Source of the DNA: an uncultured Alphaproteobacteria bacterium
GTDB lineage: Bacteria > Pseudomonadota > Alphaproteobacteria > HIMB59 > GCA-002718135
NCBI GenBank assembly: GCA_902522865.1
Contig: CABYXC010000001.1
Span: 1-64,000, forward strand
Length of the DNA: 64,000 bases
Direction: 5' to 3'
This document shows, in pieces, positions 7,696 through 16,840 of the stretch. The number at the start of each line of letters is the position of its first letter. Positions within the stretch are counted from its first letter, which is position 1. The position numbers and the translations under genes are program-made. The notes beneath the pieces are model-generated. The model did not search any database. It saw only the letters and a program-made list of their open reading frames with translations, and was not told the origin of the DNA.

Positions 7696-9581
7696 TGTGT
7701 GGAATTAATGGAATAATATTTAAAACATCTAAGACTGACGTTTCAAAAATACTAAAAATGAACGCACTTTTAGATCATAGAGGGCCAGACGATAGTGGAT
7801 TTATTAATCATAAGAATCTTTTACTTGGTCATACTAGGTTATCTATTATTGATATATCAAATCTTGGCTCTCAACCAATGTCTGTAGATGGAAGATATTG
7901 GATTATTTATAATGGAGAGATTTATAATTATAAAACTTTAAGAGAAGAGCTAATACTAAAGAAATATAAATTCTATTCAAATTCAGACACAGAGGTTGTT
8001 CTTAATGCATATAAAGAGTGGGGGGCAGAGTCATTTCAAAAGTTTAATGGAGAATGGTCTTTTGCAATACTAGATAAAAAAAATAATGAGGTAATAATTT
8101 GTAGGGATGGTGTTGGATATAAACCTTGTTATATATTTGATAATAATAATTTTTTTGCATTCAGTTCTGAAATAAAAGCGTTTTACGCATTAGAAAATAA
8201 AATTGAGTTTGATAACAATAATCTAGGTATAAATTCTACTACTCTAAATAATTGTTCTAAGACAATATTTAATAATATTAATCAACTTACTCAAGGAAGA
8301 TATTTAAACATAAATTTAAATAATTTAGAGAAAAAAATATTTAGATGGGACTATCCACTTAAAAATTTACCAAAAATCAATTCAGGATTTAGAGAGAATG
8401 TTAATGATTATTTTGATCTTTTATATGAATCTACGAAATTAAGATTGAAGAGCGATGTTAAAACTGGAACTTCACTTAGTGGCGGTTTGGATTCCTCCTC
8501 TATTTTCACATTGATGAATTTAATACAAAAAAATGAAAAATTAGGTGAAGATGATTTAGATTTGAACCCAATTATAATGAATTATGAGGAAATGAAAACT
8601 AAAGAGGACGCAGTTAAATTATCAAAAAAATTTAAAAGAAATTACCAAATAGTTAATTTTAAAAAGATGACAGCTGATAAAACAATGGATCTTGTTTCAT
8701 CTCTAGAAGTGGTAGAAGAGTTTTTTATTCAATTTGAACTTTATAAAAGACAAAAAGAAAAAGGTATTAAAGTTAGTCTTGATGGTCATGGAGCTGATGA
8801 ATTTTTGGGGTATCCAAATTGGATACCAGAATTATCTGTAGATATTTACAATAGTATTGCTAATAATTTTAAAATAATAAATAAATTTGGAAAAACTCAA
8901 AATATCAATAAATTTAAAAGATTATTTGGCGTAGGTGAAAGGGAAATTGTTCCAATATCTTTTAAAGTAACTCCAGACCTAAATTATGGCTTTAAAAACT
9001 ATTTAAATACAGGTAATTTTGATGGTGGTTATCAAATTATTAATGACGATTTAGATGATTTAGAAAATTTTCCTTACGAGTTATGTTTTACTTATTTGAT
9101 GTCTTATTGTGGCTGGTTTCAGTTTTTCTTAAATAAGTGGGACAGAGCATCAATGTCAAATTCGGTTGAAGTTAGAATGCCTTTTTTAGATAATGATGTA
9201 AGATTATTTGGATTAGCATTAAGTAGCTCTAATAAGTTGAAAAATGGTTTTACAAAATCGGTTTTAAGAGAAGCTTTTAAAGAATATTTTCCTAAAAGTA
9301 TGTATACGCAACAATTTAAACAGGGCCTAACCATACAAAATGTTGATTATAATAAAGATACTATAAATTTGATTTCTGAAATAATTAATGAAGATGAGTT
9401 TAAAGCAAATAATGTTATCAATTTTAAAAACATTAATGATGATTTTACTAATAAACAAAATTTAGATAAAATATGGTTGCTTTGTAAATATTTCTTGATG
9501 ATAAAAGGTTTCAAAAATAGATATGATTCTATTAATATTGATTTGAAAGCTAGAGAGAAAAGTAATTTATTAAATTCTTAA
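7695..9581 (+). CDS. asnB: Asparagine synthase (glutamine-hydrolysing)
   Basis: A 628-residue two-domain enzyme making asparagine or a related amide. The N-terminal class II glutaminase starts MCGINGII with Cys2 and keeps HRGPDDSG, HTRLSIID (Arg48), YNGEIYN (Asn73) and SDTEV (Asp98). The synthetase domain has the P-loop TSLSGGLDSSSIF and the DGHGADEFLGYP block. Start codon overlaps the stop of the kinase-like gene. The divergence of the synthetase half and the neighbourhood leave open that the amide acceptor is a glycan or peptide precursor and not free aspartate. Confidence 0.93.
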   Translation: MCGINGIIFKTSKTDVSKILKMNALLDHRGPDDSGFINHKNLLLGHTRLSIIDISNLGSQPMSVDGRYWIIYNGEIYNYKTLREELILKKYKFYSNSDTEVVLNAYKEWGAESFQKFNGEWSFAILDKKNNEVIICRDGVGYKPCYIFDNNNFFAFSSEIKAFYALENKIEFDNNNLGINSTTLNNCSKTIFNNINQLTQGRYLNINLNNLEKKIFRWDYPLKNLPKINSGFRENVNDYFDLLYESTKLRLKSDVKTGTSLSGGLDSSSIFTLMNLIQKNEKLGEDDLDLNPIIMNYEEMKTKEDAVKLSKKFKRNYQIVNFKKMTADKTMDLVSSLEVVEEFFIQFELYKRQKEKGIKVSLDGHGADEFLGYPNWIPELSVDIYNSIANNFKIINKFGKTQNINKFKRLFGVGEREIVPISFKVTPDLNYGFKNYLNTGNFDGGYQIINDDLDDLENFPYELCFTYLMSYCGWFQFFLNKWDRASMSNSVEVRMPFLDNDVRLFGLALSSSNKLKNGFTKSVLREAFKEYFPKSMYTQQFKQGLTIQNVDYNKDTINLISEIINEDEFKANNVINFKNINDDFTNKQNLDKIWLLCKYFLMIKGFKNRYDSINIDLKAREKSNLLNS

Positions 9582-10630
9582 ACACACGGGTTCGGATCTG
9601 ACAAATGAATATCTTCAATTTCTTTTAAAACCTCTTGTGATAAAGTAATATCTATACTGTCAATATTTTCTTTAAGTTGCTCTATTGTTGTAGCACCAAT
9701 TATATTACTGGTAACAAAAGGACGATCATTCACAAATGCATTAGCAAAGGTTGAAGGTGCCATTCCATGTTTTTGAGCAAGTTTGAAATATTTTTCAATT
9801 GCTTTTTCACCTCGTTCAGTATGATGTCTAGAAAATCGTCTTGGCCAAAGAGTATACCTTGCTTTCTTTGGATTTTTACCACCAATATATTTTCCACTTA
9901 ATCTTCCTCCGGCTAAAGGTGAATAAGCAAGTAAACCACAATTTTCTCTAATTGAAACTTCAGAGTTATGAATATCGAAAACACGGTTTACCAAACTATA
10001 GACATTCTGTATTGACATCATTCGGGGAAGTTTTTTTTCTTTAGAAATTTGAAGGTATTTCATAACACCCCAAGGTGTTTCATTAGATAAACCAGCAAAT
10101 CTAATCTTTCCTGCTTTTACAAGCTGATCTAAATTATATAAAACCTCTTCAACAGTGGTCCAATCAATGTCACTAGCATCGTATTCAAAATCTAAAATTC
10201 CAAACTTTGGCACGTTTCTCTCGGGCCAGTGTAATTGGTATAAATCAATATAATCAGTTTTTAATCTTTTAAGACTCTCATCTATTGCAGCATTCATATT
10301 TTTTTTATCAAAACCTAAACTTTTTGATCCTTCTCTTATCCACTCAAGACCATCTGATTTTGAAGCTATTTTTGAAGCTAAAATAATTTTGTCTCTATTT
10401 TTTCTTTCTTGAAACCAATTTCCAACTATTTCCTCTGTTTTTCCATATGTTTCTTTTCTAGGCATAACAGCATATAACTCTGCAGTATCAAAAAAATTGA
10501 CACCTCTTTCAACAGCATAATCCATTTGGTCATAACCTTCTTCTTGACTGTTTTGCTCACCAAAAGTCATTGTACCTAAACATATGACACTTACATCAAT
10601 ATCTGTATTACCTAATTTTCTATATTTCAT
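9578..10630 (-). CDS. Aldo/keto reductase, Tas-like (downstream copy)
   Basis: A 350-residue NADP-dependent oxidoreductase with the barrel fold. Visible are YRKLGNTDIDVSVICLGTMTFGEQN at the start, FFDTAELY carrying the catalytic Asp and Tyr, ILASKI with the Lys, YIDLYQLHWP with the His, and LAYSPLAGGRLSGKY in the cofactor region. It ends DPNPCV, typical for Tas-type reductases. Its paralogue lies 18 bases upstream; 217 bp (9873-10089) are nearly identical to 10944-11160 there, while flanks are clearly diverged. Substrate unknown. It ends four bases inside asnB (convergent). Confidence 0.93.
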   Translation of the reverse strand: MKYRKLGNTDIDVSVICLGTMTFGEQNSQEEGYDQMDYAVERGVNFFDTAELYAVMPRKETYGKTEEIVGNWFQERKNRDKIILASKIASKSDGLEWIREGSKSLGFDKKNMNAAIDESLKRLKTDYIDLYQLHWPERNVPKFGILDFEYDASDIDWTTVEEVLYNLDQLVKAGKIRFAGLSNETPWGVMKYLQISKEKKLPRMMSIQNVYSLVNRVFDIHNSEVSIRENCGLLAYSPLAGGRLSGKYIGGKNPKKARYTLWPRRFSRHHTERGEKAIEKYFKLAQKHGMAPSTFANAFVNDRPFVTSNIIGATTIEQLKENIDSIDITLSQEVLKEIEDIHLSDPNPCV

Positions 10631-10648
10631 TTTTTATATTCATAGTTA

Positions 10649-11698
10649 TTACACGCAAGGATTAGGATCATAAAGATGAATATTTTCAATCTCCTGTAGA
10701 ATATCATCTGTTAAGGTTATATCTATGCTGTCAATATTTTCTTTAAGTTGCTCCATTGTTGTAGCCCCAATAATATTACTTGTTACAAAAGGACGATCGT
10801 TTACAAAAGCATTTGCAAAAGTAGATGGAGGTATGCCATGCTTGTTGGCAAGGTTAACATATTTTTCTATAGCATTTTCTCCTCTCATCGTGTTATGTCT
10901 ATTAAATCGGTTAGCCCATAATGTAAATCTTGTATTAGGTGGGTTTTTACCACCAATATATTTTCCACTTAATCTCCCTCCGGCTAAAGGTGAATAAGCA
11001 AGTAAACCACAATTTTCTCTAATTGAAACTTCAGAGTTATGAATATCGAAAACACGGTTTACCAAACTATAGACATTCTGTATTGACATCATTCGGGGAA
11101 GTTTTTTTTCTTTAGAAATTTGAAGGTATTTCATAACACCCCAAGGTGTTTCATTAGATACTCCTATGTGCCTTACTTTTCCCTGCTTAACTAAATCTTG
11201 AAGACAAGATAAGACTTCTTCTAACTCTACCCATGAATCTTCAGGATCATATTCAAAATCTAATTTTCCAAACTTTGGCACTTTTCTTTCTGGTGCATGC
11301 AGTTGGTATAAATCAATATAATCAGTTTTTAATCTTTTAAGACTACCATCAATTGCTGCATTAATATTTTTTTTATCAAAGATAAGATTTGGGCCTCCAT
11401 CTCTTATCCAGCTGTTGCCTTCACTTTTAGCACAAATTTTAGTTGCTAAAATTACATCTTTTCTTTTATTATTTTGACCAAACCAATTACCAATAATTTC
11501 TTCTGTTTTTCCATATGTTTCAGCTCTAGTTGGTATAGAATAAACCTCAGCTGTATCAAAAAAATTTACACCTCTTTCAAATGCATAATCCATCTGCTGA
11601 AAGCCATCATCTTGATTATTTTGTTCTCCCCAAGTCATGGTACCAAGACAAATAACGCTTACATCTAAATCTGTAGTCCCTAGTTTTCTATACTTCAT
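10649..11698 (-). CDS. Aldo/keto reductase, Tas-like (upstream copy)
   Basis: A 349-residue paralogue of the next gene with the same catalytic set: FFDTAEVY, ILATKI, YIDLYQLHAP, LAYSPLAGGRLSGKY, and the same DPNPCV end. First gene of a two-gene run. The divergent Bax-inhibitor gene starts 70 bases away. The first 180 residues differ substantially from the downstream copy while residues about 180-251 are almost identical, which shows a recent local sequence exchange. Substrate unknown. Confidence 0.93.
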   Translation of the reverse strand: MKYRKLGTTDLDVSVICLGTMTWGEQNNQDDGFQQMDYAFERGVNFFDTAEVYSIPTRAETYGKTEEIIGNWFGQNNKRKDVILATKICAKSEGNSWIRDGGPNLIFDKKNINAAIDGSLKRLKTDYIDLYQLHAPERKVPKFGKLDFEYDPEDSWVELEEVLSCLQDLVKQGKVRHIGVSNETPWGVMKYLQISKEKKLPRMMSIQNVYSLVNRVFDIHNSEVSIRENCGLLAYSPLAGGRLSGKYIGGKNPPNTRFTLWANRFNRHNTMRGENAIEKYVNLANKHGIPPSTFANAFVNDRPFVTSNIIGATTMEQLKENIDSIDITLTDDILQEIENIHLYDPNPCV

Positions 11699-11768
11699 AT
11701 TATTTTTACAAAATGCCTTGAAATTGTCGGATTTATAGCGATATTAGTAATAATTAAAAGGAGAAATT

Positions 11769-12521
11769 ATGGCTTTAGACTTTAATCAACGATCTTATAC
11801 TAAATCAGTAGATCAGACAGCAATTGATGAAGGCTTGAGAGCGTATATGCTTAAAGTCTACAATTACATGACAATTGGCTTGTTACTTACTGGATTTATT
11901 GCTTACTTCTTTGGAAAAGCATCAATAGTTACTAACGACATGGGTCAAATTGTGGGTGTAACGCAAGTGGGTGCATTACTTTTTGGATCACCATTAAAAT
12001 GGGTTGTTATGCTAGCTCCGCTTGGATTTGTATTTTATTTAAGTGCTAGAATTAATAGGATGTCAGTTTCTGCAGCTCAGATAACCTTTTGGTTATTTGC
12101 AAGTATAATGGGCCTATCTCTTGCTTCAGTATTTATTGAGTTTACTCAAACCTCTATTGCAAGAGTATTTTTTATTACAGCAAGTACATTCGGAGCAATG
12201 AGCTTATATGGTTACACGACAAAAAGGGACTTAACAAAACTTGGTGGTTTCTTATTTATGGGACTAATTGGTATTATTATTGCAAGTGTTGTGAATATCT
12301 TTGTAGGCTCAACAGCATTACAGTTTGCAATCTCGGTTATTGGTGTTCTAGTTTTTGTTGGACTAACTGCATACGATACACAAAACATAAAAAATATGTA
12401 TTATGGTGGTGATAGTGAAGAAATAGGATCAAAAAAAGCATTGATGGGTGCATTAAAATTGTATTTGGACTTCATCAACTTATTCATTTTATTGCTACAA
12501 TTATTTGGTCAAAGAAGATAA
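11769..12521 (+). CDS. Bax inhibitor-1/YccA family membrane protein
   Basis: A 250-residue protein with about seven hydrophobic segments and the family end signature: an acidic and Tyr-rich region (GLTAYDTQNIKNMYY) and LYLDFINLFILLLQLFGQRR. Bacterial members are inner-membrane proteins, proposed to act as calcium leak channels or as FtsH modulators. It has a good ribosome-binding site (AAAGGAG, seven bases before the ATG) and is followed by an intrinsic terminator. Confidence 0.92.
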   Translation: MALDFNQRSYTKSVDQTAIDEGLRAYMLKVYNYMTIGLLLTGFIAYFFGKASIVTNDMGQIVGVTQVGALLFGSPLKWVVMLAPLGFVFYLSARINRMSVSAAQITFWLFASIMGLSLASVFIEFTQTSIARVFFITASTFGAMSLYGYTTKRDLTKLGGFLFMGLIGIIIASVVNIFVGSTALQFAISVIGVLVFVGLTAYDTQNIKNMYYGGDSEEIGSKKALMGALKLYLDFINLFILLLQLFGQRR

Positions 12522-12552
12522 TTCTTTTAAAACCCAAATATCTTTTTATTAT

Positions 12553-12581
12553 ACCCAGTCTTTTAAAGACTGGGTTTTTTT
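12553..12581 (+). terminator. Intrinsic terminator after the Bax-inhibitor gene
   Basis: Inverted repeat CCCAGTC-TTTTAAA-GACTGGG followed by seven T. The T-tract ends directly before the ATG of the next gene at 12582. Confidence 0.9.
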
Positions 12582-14390
12582 ATGTCTAACTTAGAAAATA
12601 AACTTAAAAAAATTATTGATATTTTCAATAATGTAAATAGAGAAATTGCTTTCAAGGATATTAAAAAATTATCTGAAAAATATGATAAAAACAAAAGCGT
12701 TCAAAATGTTTTGTTTCAAATAGCTAAAAAAATTGGTGATGTTGATGTATCCATTATTGCTTTAAAAAAATTAATAAATCTTGAAGATAATAATACTTTA
12801 TACCTTTCCCAATTATATAAATTACTTCTAGCAAAAGGTTTTTTTGATGAAGCACTAGAAAATATTAATGTTATACTAAAACTAGACAATAAAAATTATG
12901 ATGCCTTGCGTGATAAATCTTATATTTATTATCTAAAAAATAATAATAACGAAGCAAAGAAATACATAGAAAATATTTCAAATTTAAAAGAAGATGATTA
13001 TTTTGGATACAATATTAAAGGCTTAATATACCTTAAAAATAACTCTTATAAAGAAGCTAGAAATTTTTTTAATATAGCTATAAAAATAAATGCAAAGTAT
13101 GTAGATAGCTACAATAACTTAGGAGCATGTTTACTTGAACTAGAAAAACTTGATGAGGCAAAAAAAGTATTTAATACTGCCTATTTCATAGATAACAAAA
13201 ATGTATCAACTTTAATAAATTTAGCTAATGTTCTAAGTCTTGAAGATAATATTTTAGAAGCAGTCAAATATTATAATGAGGCTCTAAATTTAGATCCGAA
13301 TAATCAGGAAATTTTATCTAACTTAGCTATTTGCTATTGTAGAGATAGTAAAGAAAAAGAAGCAAAAATTTTTTATGATAAAGCATTAAAAATTAATCCA
13401 AATGATTATAAATTAATGTATGCGTATTGTACGCTACTATTAAAATTAAATAACTTTAGTAAATCATGGGAATTATTTGATTCAAGATTATTAATAGAAA
13501 AAAATAAAAATAAGTTAAATAATTTTGATTTAGTTAAAAATAATTTATTTAACAATCTAAAAATTAATCCAAAAGACAATTTGCTAGTTTTAAGAGAACA
13601 AGGAATAGGAGAAGAAATTTTATTTAGTTCAATATATCCTGAAATTATTGATAAATTTGGAAACCTGAAAATAGAAGCTGATAAAAGATTAGTTCCTATT
13701 TTTAATCGATCATTTGGAAAAAATATATTTGTAGAAGATGGATATTATTCAAAAAATCCTACTTTATCAGATTTCAATAAAATTACATATGCAGGAAGTT
13801 TGATTAAATTTTTTAGAAAAAATAAAAATGATTTTGATTATAGTCGATACTTAATTGCAAGAAAAGATCTAGTTAATCACTACAAAGAAAAACTACGTGC
13901 GCATAAAGATAAATTAAAAGTAGGTATATCTTGGAAAAGTGTAGTTAATATTTATGGCAATTTGAAATCATTGTCTATTATGGATTTTGAGTCTTTATTT
14001 AATAAAAAAAGACTAATTATTAATTTACAATACGGCGATATTGATTCTGATAGAAAATATATATTAAGTCAAAATAAACACTTGGAAGTATATGATGAAT
14101 TAGATTTATTTAATGATATTGAAGGATGTATGGGGTTACTAACAAATTTAGATTTATTTATTACTGTTAGTAATTCAACAGCACATTTCGCAGGCGCTCT
14201 TGGTATACCAACAATACTCATTTGTCCAAAAAAATCATCTACGTATTATTATTGGAATACACAAAGTGGTTCTTCGGTTTGGTACAAAAATATAAAAGTT
14301 TTAGGAATTGAAAAGTCAATTAATGAAACAGTAAATTTAATAAATAATATTTTGGATAAAAGCAATGAATTTGAATTTTCAAATAAATAA
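12582..14390 (+). CDS. TPR protein with GT9/OGT-like glycosyltransferase domain (copy 1)
   Basis: A 602-residue protein. Residues 1-300 hold about eight tetratricopeptide repeats with spaced Asn-Leu-Ala and Asp-Pro-Asn turns (for example YNNLGACLLELEKLDEAK). From about 330 comes a two-lobed domain: REQGIGEEILFSSIYPEI, then KVGISWKSV, INLQYGDID and TNLDLFITVSNSTAHFAGALG, the nucleotide-sugar end seen in GT9/GT41-like transferases. Next gene is a paralogue overlapping by 26 bases. Acceptor unknown; protein or surface-glycan modification is likely. The ATG follows a terminator T-tract with no ribosome-binding site visible. Confidence 0.85.
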   Translation: MSNLENKLKKIIDIFNNVNREIAFKDIKKLSEKYDKNKSVQNVLFQIAKKIGDVDVSIIALKKLINLEDNNTLYLSQLYKLLLAKGFFDEALENINVILKLDNKNYDALRDKSYIYYLKNNNNEAKKYIENISNLKEDDYFGYNIKGLIYLKNNSYKEARNFFNIAIKINAKYVDSYNNLGACLLELEKLDEAKKVFNTAYFIDNKNVSTLINLANVLSLEDNILEAVKYYNEALNLDPNNQEILSNLAICYCRDSKEKEAKIFYDKALKINPNDYKLMYAYCTLLLKLNNFSKSWELFDSRLLIEKNKNKLNNFDLVKNNLFNNLKINPKDNLLVLREQGIGEEILFSSIYPEIIDKFGNLKIEADKRLVPIFNRSFGKNIFVEDGYYSKNPTLSDFNKITYAGSLIKFFRKNKNDFDYSRYLIARKDLVNHYKEKLRAHKDKLKVGISWKSVVNIYGNLKSLSIMDFESLFNKKRLIINLQYGDIDSDRKYILSQNKHLEVYDELDLFNDIEGCMGLLTNLDLFITVSNSTAHFAGALGIPTILICPKKSSTYYYWNTQSGSSVWYKNIKVLGIEKSINETVNLINNILDKSNEFEFSNK

Positions 14391-16149
14391 TCTTCTTAAA
14401 AAATTTGATTCTGGAAACAAATTGAAAATTTATAGAGAATTAGAAAAAATTTTTAAGAAAAATAAAAATAATAATCTACTCCGTTATAATTTAGCAGTAA
14501 TACAACAAAAACTTAATTTAAATGCTGAAGCAAAATCCAACTACAATTATTTAATTAAAGAAGAAAAAAATCTAAAAGCAATGATAAATCTCTACAATAT
14601 TTATTTTACTGAAGAAAAATATTTTGAGGCATTAAATTTAATAAACAATATATTAGAAATACAAAAGATTGAAAATATACATAAGGATAAAGCTTTTGCT
14701 TTTTTAAAGCTTAATAATATCAAGGGCTCTAAAGAAATATGTGTGCATTATTTAAGTAAAAATAATAAAGATATAGTTTGCCTGAACATTTTAGGTCAAT
14801 GTTTTTTTATAGAAGAAAATTATAACGAGGCGATAAAAATATTTAAAGATATTTTAACATTTGATTCTAAAAATTTATCTGCACTAAATTCATTAGGAAG
14901 AATTTATCACGAAAAACGTGATGCAAAAAAAGCAGAAAAGTTTTTTCTAGATGCATTGAAAATAGATAGTCTATCTTTTCATGTTATAAATAACATAGCA
15001 GGATTTTATAGAGAAGAAGGAAAAAGTAATAAAGCTATTGAATACTATAAAAAAGCAATTGTACTGAATCCTAACAATGCATATATTTATAATAATCTAG
15101 CAAAAACTTATTTTGACATAAAAAAACATGATGATGCAAAAGAAAATAGCTTTAAAGCATTAGAGTTAAAACCAAATGATGGTGATGTAGAAAAAACTCT
15201 ATCATTTATTTATCTCAAAGATCATGATTTTGAAAGTGGATGGAAATACTTCGATGGAAGATTAAGATTGAATGAATTTATAAAAAAAAATGAGAATATT
15301 GAAAAATTAAATAAAAAATTATTTAGAAAAAAGGAAATTAATCAATCAAAGGGAAATTTTTTAATTGTAAGAGAACAAGGTGTAGGAGATGAAATTTTAT
15401 ATGGATCTATGTATGGTGATCTCCTTAAAAAAGTAAAAAATATTAATATTGAATGTGATCCAAGATTATTAAGTTTATTTAAAAGATCTTTTCCAGAATA
15501 TGGTAATAAGTTTGTTGAGCTTGGGAGTATTTCTAATCAAGATAATAAATTAGAAAAAATTGATTATGTTTTATATGCTGGTAGTTTAGGGCAGTATTAT
15601 CGAAAAAATTTAACTAATTTTATTAGTGCCCCATATATGAAAGTGGATGAGGAAAAATATCAGAAAATACATAAAAAAATTTTAAAATATAAGGGTAAAT
15701 ATAATATTGGAATTTCTTGGAAAAGTTTTAATAATAGATATGCATCTGATAAATCATTACATTTAAATGACTTCAAAGATGTTTTTAGGGTTCCAAACTG
15801 CAATGTTTTTAATTTACAATATGGCGATGTTGCAGATGAGATTAATAATTTCAATAATAAAAAAAATGAACTTCTGAATATAGAAGATTTAGATCTTTAT
15901 AATGATTTTGAAGGTATAGCTTCACTTTTAAAGTCCCTTGATATCTTTATAACAGTCAGCAATAGTACTGCGCATCTAGCAGGTTCACTAGGGGTCAAAA
16001 CAATACTTATAAAACCAGATAACTACGCTCTTTTTCATTATTGGAATCAGAAAAATAATAAAACACCTTGGTATAATTCTTTGGAATTAATTGAAAGAAA
16101 GAGTTTTTTAAAGGGGTCTATAAATTTAGAAAATTATTTAAATCTATGA
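14365..16149 (+). CDS. TPR protein with GT9/OGT-like glycosyltransferase domain (copy 2)
   Basis: A 594-residue paralogue of the preceding gene with the same layout: TPR repeats to about residue 300 (YNNLAKTYFDIKKHDDAK is one), VREQGVGDEILYGSMYGDL, NIGISWKSF, FNLQYGDVADE, and SLDIFITVSNSTAHLAGSLG. The pair arose by tandem duplication and has diverged widely, so the two probably act on different partners or as a heteromeric enzyme. It overlaps the preceding gene by 26 bases and the convergent GT8-like gene by six. Confidence 0.85.
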   Translation: MNLNFQINNLLKKFDSGNKLKIYRELEKIFKKNKNNNLLRYNLAVIQQKLNLNAEAKSNYNYLIKEEKNLKAMINLYNIYFTEEKYFEALNLINNILEIQKIENIHKDKAFAFLKLNNIKGSKEICVHYLSKNNKDIVCLNILGQCFFIEENYNEAIKIFKDILTFDSKNLSALNSLGRIYHEKRDAKKAEKFFLDALKIDSLSFHVINNIAGFYREEGKSNKAIEYYKKAIVLNPNNAYIYNNLAKTYFDIKKHDDAKENSFKALELKPNDGDVEKTLSFIYLKDHDFESGWKYFDGRLRLNEFIKKNENIEKLNKKLFRKKEINQSKGNFLIVREQGVGDEILYGSMYGDLLKKVKNINIECDPRLLSLFKRSFPEYGNKFVELGSISNQDNKLEKIDYVLYAGSLGQYYRKNLTNFISAPYMKVDEEKYQKIHKKILKYKGKYNIGISWKSFNNRYASDKSLHLNDFKDVFRVPNCNVFNLQYGDVADEINNFNNKKNELLNIEDLDLYNDFEGIASLLKSLDIFITVSNSTAHLAGSLGVKTILIKPDNYALFHYWNQKNNKTPWYNSLELIERKSFLKGSINLENYLNL

Positions 16150-16839
16150 TTTAAACTTATTAGAAAGATATTCATCTCTTTCTTCAAGCCATTCCTTTGC
16201 GAATTCAACATCCTGCCATTCGGAAAACCATGGACCTCCTCTAGTATAATGAACTGCATAGGGTTTCTCATTATTATGTCCCGAAGTCCATCCTTCTAAC
16301 CAATTCCATCTTTCATCTAAAGATCCAATTTCGTTATCATCACACCATTTAAATTGATGGAGATATGCGCCTGTTTCATTATTAACTTTTTCGACAGTTA
16401 GTTTTTTTGTACTAGGATGAGAGCAATTATATAAAATAAAACTAGACCAATTTTTTCTTGGATATATAGTCTGTTTTTGTCCATCCATTTTATGTTTCTC
16501 TTTTGGTGTATATTCATGTTTTACACAATAGACGGCTTTATTTTCATCAAGATTTTTGAATAAATTCGAAACATCTCCTAAGAAAATAAAATCACAATCA
16601 CAGAAAACTGCCCACCCTTGATAATTTGTAAGTTTTGGAACTAAAAATCTAGAGTAAGTAAATTGTGTAGATGCTAAAGGATCAATGTTTCTGGTATATA
16701 AGTTTTTAGCAACAAGCTCATCAAGTTTTAAAGATATAACATTTATATTAGCATTGGTTCGCTTTAGAAGTGAATGTTTGCAAACTCTGTAAGCTATATC
16801 TTCCTTAGAATCATAACCTATAAAGAAATTAATTTTCAT
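16144..16839 (-). CDS. GT8-like glycosyltransferase
   Basis: A 231-residue protein with no membrane segment. It begins with a Rossmann-like strand (INFFIGYDSKEDIAYRVCKHSL), and a DxD-type metal site occurs in GWAVFCDCDFIFLGDVSNLF. The C-terminal region ends with VHYTRGGPWFSEWQD, where family-8-like transferases carry a His for the metal. Substrate and product unknown. Two bases downstream of hemY and convergent with the TPR-transferase pair. Confidence 0.7.
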   Translation of the reverse strand: MKINFFIGYDSKEDIAYRVCKHSLLKRTNANINVISLKLDELVAKNLYTRNIDPLASTQFTYSRFLVPKLTNYQGWAVFCDCDFIFLGDVSNLFKNLDENKAVYCVKHEYTPKEKHKMDGQKQTIYPRKNWSSFILYNCSHPSTKKLTVEKVNNETGAYLHQFKWCDDNEIGSLDERWNWLEGWTSGHNNEKPYAVHYTRGGPWFSEWQDVEFAKEWLEERDEYLSNKFKS

Positions 16840-16840
16840 A

